A DNA stretch of 64,000 nt from Flavivirga jejuensis. GTDB taxonomy: Bacteria > Bacteroidota > Bacteroidia > Flavobacteriales > Flavobacteriaceae. The position numbers were made by a program, and so were the translations under genes. This document shows positions 1 to 7,936 of this stretch, one piece after another. The stretch's first letter is position 1; every line of letters starts with the position of its first letter. Below the pieces are notes generated by a model, which searched no databases, was not told where the DNA came from, and worked only from the letters and a program-made list of their open reading frames with translations. Location of the stretch: assembly GCF_030540765.1 (NCBI RefSeq), contig NZ_JAUOEL010000004.1:434001-498000 (forward strand), read 5' to 3'.

Positions 1-477
1 ACCACTCATAACTGGTTCGCCAGGTAAGGCCTTTTCAAGAAATAAAACCTTTCTTTTCTCTAGTGTACTTGTTGCAGAAAATAAAGACATGCATTGTATG
101 CGATCCTGTGTATTATTTCCCCCTAATATGAATTGTATTGTTTCTCCTGTTGGGATTATACCGCGATGTTGTTTCCCTTTAACACCACCAAATTGTGGTA
201 AATCTGTACCGTTGGGAAATGCTTCTGCAATGCAGTCCAATAAAAAACTAGGTTTTATATTTGGACTTAAAGCAATTAGAAAAGTTACAAGTTCCCATTG
301 CGACACTTTTCTGTTTATGAGAAAGGATGTTATTGTTGTTGCTGGAAGTGCAGTCAAATCTATTTTAGGGGCTTCTTCATCAAAGGAAATTTCGAGGTTT
401 TCAAGACGCCATAGTATAACTTCTTTAAGGAATGAAAAAAGTATGTTTATATTATTATTTATTTCGGTAGTTATCAT
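1..477 (-). CDS. eCIS AAA+ ATPase, N-terminal part (partial, runs off left edge)
   Basis: This is the last visible gene of the contractile injection operon; 159 codons are in the window and the AAA+ core lies beyond position 1. I read it by translating the minus strand from an ATG at 477. The N-terminal domain has the features I associate with the ATPase of Bacteroidota injection systems (Pvc15/Afp15 equivalent): an ALSPNIKPSFL helix (about 69-79), PQFGGVKGKQHRGIIPTGET (94-113), and EKALPGEPVMSG at 148-159, the segment that precedes the ATPase core. No Walker motif is visible. It follows the 158-aa gene by 48 bases. Its exact role in eCIS biology is not settled; assembly or disassembly is usually assumed. 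An overlapping plus-strand reading frame is a shadow. Confidence 0.82.
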   Translation of the reverse strand, partial: MITTEINNNINILFSFLKEVILWRLENLEISFDEEAPKIDLTALPATTITSFLINRKVSQWELVTFLIALSPNIKPSFLLDCIAEAFPNGTDLPQFGGVKGKQHRGIIPTGETIQFILGGNNTQDRIQCMSLFSATSTLEKRKVLFLEKALPGEPVMSG

Positions 478-525
478 TTGTTGTATCGTGTTTATTTACT
501 TTATATGATAAGGCTATTATATTTC

Positions 526-1002
526 TTATTGTTTCCATTTTTCTATATAAATATTATCTCTTCTTTCTTTGTTTTGCTGAATAAGCAACTCTAGTTCACT
601 AATAATTGAATCGAACTTCGATTGATGTAATCTCATGGCTTCAGAAATATTGATGTCCAATCGAAGTTGAGTATCAATAACAAATTCTTGAACACTATCA
701 TCTTCATAAGGATCGTAATAAGTGATCTTTTTTTCTAACTTATTTAAAAAGCGACCGTTAAAATATCCTATCGCCTGATAAAAGTCTTTTATATTCCAAA
801 TACTTTCGTTGAATACGGCCCAGCTTTCATCTATTAAGAACTCAAGAACGTGTGTAGAAAAATATATATTTTTCAAAAATTCATCTTTAATCTTAGGTAT
901 ACTGTCTTTTTTAAACCCATAGAGTTGGTATAAATATCGCTTAATTGCTTCTAAGATTTGTCTATCAGTGTACTTACACCAAAATTCTGAACTATTAGTC
1001 AT
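526..1002 (-). CDS. 158-aa protein coupled to the large eCIS cargo gene, unknown function
   Basis: I do not recognise a family. The protein is soluble and largely helical, rich in Tyr, Phe, Lys, Glu and Ile, with no signal peptide or membrane segment. Its ATG overlaps the last codons of the 1273-aa eCIS-core gene by 8 bases, a layout that usually means translational coupling and a 1:1 partner. By position it could be an immunity protein, a loading chaperone/adaptor for the cargo, or a structural accessory. The sequence does not decide between these. It is followed by the ATPase gene in the same operon. Confidence 0.7.
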   Translation of the reverse strand: MTNSSEFWCKYTDRQILEAIKRYLYQLYGFKKDSIPKIKDEFLKNIYFSTHVLEFLIDESWAVFNESIWNIKDFYQAIGYFNGRFLNKLEKKITYYDPYEDDSVQEFVIDTQLRLDINISEAMRLHQSKFDSIISELELLIQQNKERRDNIYIEKWKQ

Positions 1003-4000
1003 TATAAAGGGTGTTTAAAAATGTTATAATATCGCGTATTACATATGGATTAGGTCTTGTTGCGCCTCTCAAATATTTATTCACAAGATCTCTATTGATG
1101 TCGAATTCATCTTGAATTTTATTTTTCACATCGTTTGAGCCTAATCCGTTATCGGCTTCTACGACTTTATCAAATTTACTTTTTAATGTGATATGATTAT
1201 TATCTCTTAATACAGATTCATATTCTGCAATTTTTTGACTTACCTCCCCTCGAATGACATCTACATTTTCGTTTTCATTAAACAAAAACACATTTGCTTC
1301 ATGAACATCGTTTCTAAGGAATGGGCCTAAACTATCCCTAACATCTCTCAAATATCCTAGTTTTGTTTCAAATTGGGACCTATTATCAGATGGTTCTTCT
1401 ACCAGCTGTCGGCCTATATCGGAAACTGAGGAAGCACCGCTAATCGCGGCGAATTGTCTGGCGCCCCATTCACCAAGCTGCGTAAAGTTTACGAGGTTAG
1501 TCCGCCCACCATTGTTCATGATGAAGGACTTAACTTCATCTGGAGATCTTGATCTTAATGGTGAATCTTTGAATGTGAAATTTTTCCCAGAAAAGATTGG
1601 TGTTGTTTTGGAACGATCATTGTGATAGTCATTATATTCTTTTGCATTAATAGTTAAGGAAACTGGAAAATCTGATAAATAAGGTGCTTCATCAGTAGCT
1701 TCGCGATATCCGTCCACAGTAATTTCATAGGTATAAATACCATTGGAAGTAGGCCCCAGTTTGTTTACCATGGTTTCTTCAAAGTCACCGTAATATGCGG
1801 AATTATCTTTTTTACTAGCTGGAACCAAATTCCATCCTTCGCCTGGCCCATGCATTCTCAGATTATGAAGTAAGTGGAATTTGACCCAATTCATTACTCT
1901 TAATACCTTGTCCTTGTCATAATCTAGATCAAATGATCTTACGTGGGGCCAACCTCTTGGAACAGATGGGTCAGTGGTTGGGTTCGAGCCACCTGGATCT
2001 CCAGGAATTCTCGTTAGCGGATCCGCGATCACATAACTTGCACGACCTATACTGTCCATATTATTATTTACCTCTGTTTGAGGTAATTCATCATCATCAT
2101 CATCACAGGCATCAGGATTAATGTTATCAATTCTCGCAGTTTGAATGATTGGAGTTTCTTCATTTTCTTCCGACATCATTTGTGCCAAAGTAGCGCCATC
2201 TTCATCATCCTCAAACTTTGCAGCAATTCTATCAGGAACACCTGGCTGTGGAACTCCTGGTTGTGGTCTACCTGGAAAAGGAATCACATTTGGTGGAGGA
2301 GCGGCTGGTGATGGGGCTGGGCGAACCGGCACAGGTCGAGCTGGTGGGCTTGGCACAGGTAATGGTGGAGCGGGTGCTGGTGCTGGTAGTCCAGGTGCAG
2401 GTACAGGTACAGGATCTGGGGTAGGTATGCCTTTTGGCGCTCCTTTCAAGAACTCAGCTATCAATGCTATTAACTTGGCCAAAAGTGCCATTAATACGGC
2501 TACGACTATTGTTACTGCTGCAGTAATAACACTAGTAACTGCCTGCATAATATCCACTTGTCTTTTTTCACAAACTTGATTGGCGGTAAATAGTCGTCCC
2601 ATAATTATTGCGGCCGCATTGGATTCAGTACCAATAATGGATGCAGCTAATATTAACCCTAAAGGTTCCATAACTGCAAGTCCCGCAGCTGCTCCGGCTC
2701 CAATTCCTGCAGGTATCGCCACGCCAAAGAACATAGCTCCACCCAATCCACCTATAACAGCTCCTATTAGCATCATAAGAATGGCTATCCACCCCATCAA
2801 TAAACCAACAACATTATTGAGTGTTCTCATTAAAGCTATTGGGAAATCAAAAAGAATCATGTAATTCGACCAAATATCATGTAAGCACCCGATGGGGTTA
2901 ACCAATAAGTTTCTGGGCATATACAGACTATTATAGGCCGTTGCCCATTCATCGTTCCAAAGCGTAACGAATTGTTGGCCAATTGAACTCCATGGCCAGA
3001 TCAGGTCTGTGACGGTCTTCCAGAGCATCTCTAGGATTTTTGACATGGTTAACCCTTTCCACGCTTCACCGAGGTAGTACATGATCCCTTCTATTACTTC
3101 CGATATTGACGCCGTTGTTCTTTCCTCCCCGTCGATCACAACTCGTTGGATGGTGCCATTATCTTGAGCTTGTGAATTATCTCCTGTGAAATTATCAAGG
3201 GCAAGTTGGTTACCTAGTTCGTGAGACTTTCCGGGTCCCTCTTCGCTAATCTTTCTAGCAATAGCCTCTACCATAGGAGCGACCGTTCCCGCCGGATCCA
3301 TCAATGTCGCCATGACGAAATCGTATAATTCCTTAAGATTTCTCACCATAGAAATTATTTGTTCGATTCCGAAGTTAATAGCATTCTCCACGAATGATTG
3401 TACTGCATCAATTATTTCTCGTGCAAAACTTGTTAATCGATCCCAAAGATCCGTCCAGAAAGAAGATACACGGTTCCATAATGATCTGAGACCACTAAGT
3501 GCAGATCGTAATCCACTTGTTATAAAATCTGGCAATAAATTAAATGCGGAATTATTGAAAAGACCGTCGATTGTATCAAAAATTCCATCAATGAATCCAG
3601 TTATAGTACTCCAAATAGTTTCACCTGCTGCTAGTACATCATTAACTACTGAATTAATACCTGCTAATAAAGCATTTCCTCCTGCTTTTAAATCATTAAA
3701 AGTACCTTCAAGAAAGTCTGCGTTCATATCTGATAATGCTGCAACCATAGTTGACATTGGTGAGGTAATCAAACTTGCAAGTGCAGAAAAACCATTTTTT
3801 ATATCATCAAAAGATGAGGTTCCAAAAGCCTTTATTTCTTCCCATTTATTGTCTAAATAGTCAGTTCCCGAATTAATAGCTCCATTTATTCTTTCAATTA
3901 ACCAATCATAGGCCTCGCTTAGTTGGTCTCCTACCCAAGCTGCACCGTCTGCGACTTGTCCGCCAACCCATTCAGCGCCATCTGCAACTTGTCCACCTAC

Positions 4001-4816
4001 CCACATAGCTCCATCTGCAACACTACTCGCCGCACTCGATGCGGTATCGGTCACCCAATTAGCTGCACTGTCGGCCCATCCGGGCCATCTTTGTATTTTA
4101 TTTTGTGCCACCCCGCTACTTCCACCTTGCTGAATGGTATGTGTTAATTCATGCGCCAATAAATGTTTGCCAGAATTACTCGTAGGATTGTATTTTCCTT
4201 CATTGAAATAGATATCCCTTCCATTGGTAAATGCTTGAGCTCCAATTTCCTGACTCATAGCTACGGCATTACTGTCTGTATGAATGCGAACATTACTAAA
4301 ATCTGTTCCAAAGGCACTTTCCATTTCGGCTTTAGAATTGCCATTAAGCTGAGAACCTGAACCTTTCGAACTGCTTAGTTTGTTTTCAAAGGCGCCACTT
4401 GCGCTAGATTGATTTGGTCTACTACTTTTGGTTTGTACATTCTTATCTTCTTCTTCACAAGCCGAGCATTTTTCTTGAATAACTAAGGGTTGTAATTGTA
4501 CAACAGGTGTGATGGAATCGGCTAATGGTTTTTCTTGAATTTCTTCTGCTTCGTCTTGTTGTTGAACTTCTTCGAATGGAAGCTTTTGAACAGTATTAGG
4601 AGTTGAAGCAGGGAAGAAATCACTGCTGCTAAAAAATGAATCAGATTGACCGGACTTTGCAACTACTTGATCAGCCATTGAATCCGCTTCTTTTTCATAC
4701 TTGTCGTTGGGTTCTCCCACTGAAAGCTTTGCCTGAATTCCAAAAAAAGGTGTACTATCCTGACTTCGTGTAGACGAAGTGGATGAATCATTATTATTTT
4801 TAGTAAAAGCTTTCAT
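995..4816 (-). CDS. Large eCIS-core (DUF4157) protein with membrane helices, proline hinge and nuclease-like C-terminus; probable cargo toxin
   Basis: 1273 aa. Layout: an N-terminal low-complexity signal region with EKEADSMADQVV (about 41-52) and a CxxC motif (about 117-120); the DUF4157 eCIS-core domain (about 150-235) with the HELTH zinc-peptidase motif at 222-226; three 11-residue repeats of VADGAxWVGxQ type (about 266-299); a long amphipathic helical region; hydrophobic segments at about 669-735 and 758-790; a proline-rich hinge (about 793-862); an acidic stretch; then a C-terminal domain with KFHLLHNLRMHGPGEGWNLV (979-998), reminiscent of HNH/non-specific nuclease folds. DUF4157 proteins are linked to eCIS cargo. 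I infer that this is a delivered toxin whose hydrophobic middle helps membrane passage. The nuclease call rests on one motif and is tentative. Confidence 0.85.
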   Translation of the reverse strand: MKAFTKNNNDSSTSSTRSQDSTPFFGIQAKLSVGEPNDKYEKEADSMADQVVAKSGQSDSFFSSSDFFPASTPNTVQKLPFEEVQQQDEAEEIQEKPLADSITPVVQLQPLVIQEKCSACEEEDKNVQTKSSRPNQSSASGAFENKLSSSKGSGSQLNGNSKAEMESAFGTDFSNVRIHTDSNAVAMSQEIGAQAFTNGRDIYFNEGKYNPTSNSGKHLLAHELTHTIQQGGSSGVAQNKIQRWPGWADSAANWVTDTASSAASSVADGAMWVGGQVADGAEWVGGQVADGAAWVGDQLSEAYDWLIERINGAINSGTDYLDNKWEEIKAFGTSSFDDIKNGFSALASLITSPMSTMVAALSDMNADFLEGTFNDLKAGGNALLAGINSVVNDVLAAGETIWSTITGFIDGIFDTIDGLFNNSAFNLLPDFITSGLRSALSGLRSLWNRVSSFWTDLWDRLTSFAREIIDAVQSFVENAINFGIEQIISMVRNLKELYDFVMATLMDPAGTVAPMVEAIARKISEEGPGKSHELGNQLALDNFTGDNSQAQDNGTIQRVVIDGEERTTASISEVIEGIMYYLGEAWKGLTMSKILEMLWKTVTDLIWPWSSIGQQFVTLWNDEWATAYNSLYMPRNLLVNPIGCLHDIWSNYMILFDFPIALMRTLNNVVGLLMGWIAILMMLIGAVIGGLGGAMFFGVAIPAGIGAGAAAGLAVMEPLGLILAASIIGTESNAAAIIMGRLFTANQVCEKRQVDIMQAVTSVITAAVTIVVAVLMALLAKLIALIAEFLKGAPKGIPTPDPVPVPAPGLPAPAPAPPLPVPSPPARPVPVRPAPSPAAPPPNVIPFPGRPQPGVPQPGVPDRIAAKFEDDEDGATLAQMMSEENEETPIIQTARIDNINPDACDDDDDELPQTEVNNNMDSIGRASYVIADPLTRIPGDPGGSNPTTDPSVPRGWPHVRSFDLDYDKDKVLRVMNWVKFHLLHNLRMHGPGEGWNLVPASKKDNSAYYGDFEETMVNKLGPTSNGIYTYEITVDGYREATDEAPYLSDFPVSLTINAKEYNDYHNDRSKTTPIFSGKNFTFKDSPLRSRSPDEVKSFIMNNGGRTNLVNFTQLGEWGARQFAAISGASSVSDIGRQLVEEPSDNRSQFETKLGYLRDVRDSLGPFLRNDVHEANVFLFNENENVDVIRGEVSQKIAEYESVLRDNNHITLKSKFDKVVEADNGLGSNDVKNKIQDEFDINRDLVNKYLRGATRPNPYVIRDIITFLNTLYND

Positions 4817-4867
4817 TAAATCATTTTAATACAAATTCATTGAGGATTAATTAAAGTAATTTTTAAG

Positions 4868-6262
4868 TTAATCTTCATGCATAGGGTTTGCTCTCCAATT
4901 ACCACGTTCCATAGCATTGATGATTCCAATGGAAATAGCATTCTCCTTATTTTTGGAACTATATTTTTGTTCTAAATATTTAACAATAAATTGTTTCATT
5001 TCTTCTGCTTTTTCAAGTGTTAACATAGCAGTGATTTTTTTCCAATAATCATGAATTTCCTTGGATAAGGAATGAGGAACATCGTAATCTCCACTTGTGA
5101 AGTAATAATTAACGACGATTTCTTCTGCGTTTACCAGTATCTCTTCTACATAGTAACTACTTAATGCAGCAGCATTTTCAGGACTTCCTTCTTGTAAGTC
5201 CGTAGGAGCAACAATAGGAGCCCCTTTTATATTCATATGTGTTTTTTCATGCGCAACAAGTTTCAGAACTCTAAGTAAAGCATCCATATCTTTGTTAGAA
5301 ACAAAACCAGCAATGTCCGCCTTGAAGTTCTTTAGCATACCAATTTCATTTGATTGTTCGTCAGAATATCCATTAAACCCGTTTTCTGAAGCACCATCCA
5401 GACCAGGTAAGTTAATTTTGTCGCAAGCGAAGAACGTAGTAGTTTGAGTAGAAAAGACTCCTTCTGGGGATAGTACTCTGGTCACAGCGCTTTTTTTAGC
5501 TTTTTTCTCATCAGTAGAAAGATCTTCAGCTCCGTCAATAATTGTGTTAGCATCTTTCGCAAGCATCTTAAATAAATCACTAATATCTTCTTTTCCTTCA
5601 CAGGTTTGAGACGTATTTGCTTCTTCTGGAGCTCGATTTACTTGTTCTTTGCTACCGTTTTGTTGAATAGTATGAGTAAGCTCATGTGCCAGTAAGTGTT
5701 TGCCTTCTGTGGAGTTAGGGTTGTACTTGCCTTTATTGAAATAGATATCATTTCCGTGAGTAAAAGCTTGAGCCCCTAATTGACTACTCAGCTTTTCTGC
5801 TGTTGAATCTGAGTGAATATTGACTTTGTTAAAGTCTGCTCCAAAACCACGTTCCATTTCATTTTGTGTATGAGTATCCATTTTATTTCCCATACCTTTT
5901 TGTTGCTTTAGCGTCGTTTCAGTTCCGTTTGTTGCATACGTGTTTACATTAGTACTTTTCTTCTGAACGGCTTCTTCTTCCTCCATTTTTTGAACAGTTT
6001 CTTCTTCAGCAGGCATGTCTTTTTTCTGAACTGAGCTTATAGATTCGGCCAAAGGTTTTTGTTGTATTTCATCTTCGGTTTCTTTTTTTTGAACAGCGCC
6101 ACTTTCAGTGCCACTCACAACGGTATCGGCCATTTTATCTGCCTCAACTTCAAAAGCATCTCCTGGTTGACCTACGGCTAATTTTTTCTGTACTCCTGGA
6201 AAGAATTGTCCTCCATCTCCAATAGATGTGTTTAAATTTGGTCTTTTTCTTCGCTTTCTCAT
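4868..6262 (-). CDS. Second eCIS-core (DUF4157) protein with an extra HExxH motif; probable cargo
   Basis: 464 aa. The N-terminus (about 20-200) matches the layout of the neighbouring 1273-aa protein: EVEADKMADTVV, several VQKK repeats in an acidic low-complexity linker (about 55-103), and the DUF4157 domain with GNDIYFNKGKYNP and HELTH at 193-197. The C-terminal half (about 215-464) is unrelated to the neighbour. It carries a second HExxH, HEKTH at 338-342, with acidic helix residues about 30 residues later (E373/E374, E380/E381), as expected of a zinc metallopeptidase. A swapped effector end on a common leader module suggests a second cargo protein. It lies between the tape-measure gene and the larger cargo gene on the same strand. 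Confidence 0.85.
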   Translation of the reverse strand: MRKRRKRPNLNTSIGDGGQFFPGVQKKLAVGQPGDAFEVEADKMADTVVSGTESGAVQKKETEDEIQQKPLAESISSVQKKDMPAEEETVQKMEEEEAVQKKSTNVNTYATNGTETTLKQQKGMGNKMDTHTQNEMERGFGADFNKVNIHSDSTAEKLSSQLGAQAFTHGNDIYFNKGKYNPNSTEGKHLLAHELTHTIQQNGSKEQVNRAPEEANTSQTCEGKEDISDLFKMLAKDANTIIDGAEDLSTDEKKAKKSAVTRVLSPEGVFSTQTTTFFACDKINLPGLDGASENGFNGYSDEQSNEIGMLKNFKADIAGFVSNKDMDALLRVLKLVAHEKTHMNIKGAPIVAPTDLQEGSPENAAALSSYYVEEILVNAEEIVVNYYFTSGDYDVPHSLSKEIHDYWKKITAMLTLEKAEEMKQFIVKYLEQKYSSKNKENAISIGIINAMERGNWRANPMHED

Positions 6263-6296
6263 ATTCTTATAATTTTTTCCGCGTATTTATTTAAAT

Positions 6297-7799
6297 TTAC
6301 CATTCCAAGAACACCATATTTTTTTTCCATGGTAATGACATAATTCCGAGATTCCATGGTAAACGATCTAAGAGGATATCTACGGTTTTACGTTGAACGA
6401 ATAATTTCTCTTTTTCCGCTGTTATTGTAATTTTTCCTTCACGTGTTAAAAACTCACTACGCAATACATCAACATCTTTTGTTTTAAGTGCTGGCCAATG
6501 TGTTAATACCGAGCTTAAAAGGTCATTACAGGCTGTTTTGTGTTCTTTTGTTATTGATTTAATTGGTAAAATGGCTTCTTCAAAAGGAATATTGCATATA
6601 AATTTTTCACATAGCAAATCGTGCTCATTTGGGTTTTCTTGTTTTGTTGCCAAATAATGAAGCACGTATATGGCTTCAGGAATTTTTTCGTTTAGGATTT
6701 CATTATTTTCAGAAAGAAACTTTAAGTTTTTAAAAAATTGTTTTAAGAAGGGGTGAAGTAGTACTAATCCAGCATTGTTGACGAGGATACCATTATCTGA
6801 AGGTTCATTAACTTGTTTTGTTTCTACGTATTCGGATTTAGATTTTATGACTGATTCTTCGGGTTTTAACTTGAAAATTGTTTCTTTAGCTTTGAAATCT
6901 TTAAAAAATATGTGGTTGTTTACGTTTGCTTGTTTTTGTGATAACTTTTTAGAAAGTTGTAGACTGATTGTATGGTCTATTGATTTTTGAAAAACAATAG
7001 TCAACGGACTCAATAAATTACATAAATTGATAAGCGGAAGTATGCGTAGTTCACATGTTTTTTTTGGAATAATAATGGGCTTATTAGAACTCAGTGATTT
7101 TCCTAAAACACGCTTTACCAATGTTTTTGTTTTTTGTAAATATTGCGTTGTGTTTTTATTTGTAATCTGGTCTAAAATTATTGACCAAAATTCCAATCTA
7201 AAATCTTTAATTATAGTTAAATTTAATGCGGTGGTTTTAGGTTGTTCTTTAACTTTTAAAATGGAAAAAACGAGCTCAGTTAAGAGCTTATCATCGAATT
7301 GGTAAATGAGTCTTTTTTGAACATTTTTACTGGGTATAATTCGCTGTAATTTAGATTGAAAAAGGGGGGTGTTTAGTATTCTTTTAATAGCTTTTGAGTC
7401 CAGCTTTTTTTCTGAGGAAAACCAGGGATATCTTCCTTTTTCTAAATAAAACACTAGAACGTTTACGTCATTTTCTAATGCTTTATAAGTGGTCTTTTTT
7501 ATGTTTGATTTTTGCTTTTCTTTTTTTGTTAATATATTATTTAATTTGCTTATTATAAATGGTTTAATGTCTTTTATTGAATCTTTACTTGAAATGTTTA
7601 TTTCGAGAGGAATACTATCAAATCGAACAAAATTATTCCCTGTTTCTATTTGCAAATTTTCAAAAATGCTATTAATCTCTGGATAAATTTCATCACGAAA
7701 AAAAGTATCTAAATGGTCTTTAAAATAGAAAGCGTCTGCTAAAGAAGAAGTATTAACTTCTACATTTAGTTTTTTTATTATATTTTTTTCTTGAACCAT
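6297..7799 (-). CDS. Contractile injection system tape-measure protein
   Basis: 500 aa. It fits the CIS_TMP family (Pvc14/Afp14 equivalent), which sets tube length during assembly. The N-terminus resembles the conserved module: LADAFYFKDHLDTFF, then EIYPEINSIFEN, then FDSIPLEINI. The C-terminal hallmark is clear: NNAGLVLLHPFL (about 341-352), HYLAT, THWPALKTKDVDVLRSEFL, and the terminal DILLDRLPWN...SLPW. The Lys-rich middle (about 90-330) is poorly conserved, as usual for a ruler. Its start is 137 bases after the end of the 891-aa gene, the widest gap inside the operon, and that gap holds two stem-loops. Confidence 0.88.
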   Translation of the reverse strand: MVQEKNIIKKLNVEVNTSSLADAFYFKDHLDTFFRDEIYPEINSIFENLQIETGNNFVRFDSIPLEINISSKDSIKDIKPFIISKLNNILTKKEKQKSNIKKTTYKALENDVNVLVFYLEKGRYPWFSSEKKLDSKAIKRILNTPLFQSKLQRIIPSKNVQKRLIYQFDDKLLTELVFSILKVKEQPKTTALNLTIIKDFRLEFWSIILDQITNKNTTQYLQKTKTLVKRVLGKSLSSNKPIIIPKKTCELRILPLINLCNLLSPLTIVFQKSIDHTISLQLSKKLSQKQANVNNHIFFKDFKAKETIFKLKPEESVIKSKSEYVETKQVNEPSDNGILVNNAGLVLLHPFLKQFFKNLKFLSENNEILNEKIPEAIYVLHYLATKQENPNEHDLLCEKFICNIPFEEAILPIKSITKEHKTACNDLLSSVLTHWPALKTKDVDVLRSEFLTREGKITITAEKEKLFVQRKTVDILLDRLPWNLGIMSLPWKKNMVFLEW

Positions 7800-7857
7800 T
7801 GTTTAATTGAAATTTTTTATCTATATTTACAACTCGAAATGAGCACGTAATGTGTTA

Positions 7858-7934
7858 CTGGACTAGGGGCGATATGCTCCCCATAAAAGCTTCAACCTAA
7901 ATCAGGTAATACTGAGTAAAGTTGAAGCTTTTGT
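7858..7934 (-). promoter_or_regulatory. Intra-operon stem-loop pair before the tape-measure gene
   Basis: A 12-bp perfect stem (AAAAGCTTCAAC 7885-7896 with GTTGAAGCTTTT 7921-7932, loop 24) starts only 4 bases after the stop of the upstream gene. Next to it, a GGGGC/GCTCCCC hairpin occupies about 7866-7882. In the minus-strand reading direction the tail is TTTTATGG, a weak U tract, so this may act as a leaky terminator or a processing/stability element rather than a full stop. Confidence 0.5.
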
Positions 7935-7936
7935 TT

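Noticed and set aside
89-508. Plus-strand 139-codon reading frame
   Set aside because: It is antisense to the ATPase N-terminus, which has a clear family match on the minus strand.
2040-2121. Plus-strand string of six histidines resembling a vector His-tag
   Set aside because: It is the complement of the Asp-rich stretch of the large cargo protein on the minus strand; no vector is implied.
2145-2579. Plus-strand glycine-rich reading frames
   Set aside because: They are antisense to the proline-rich hinge and helices of the 1273-aa cargo protein.
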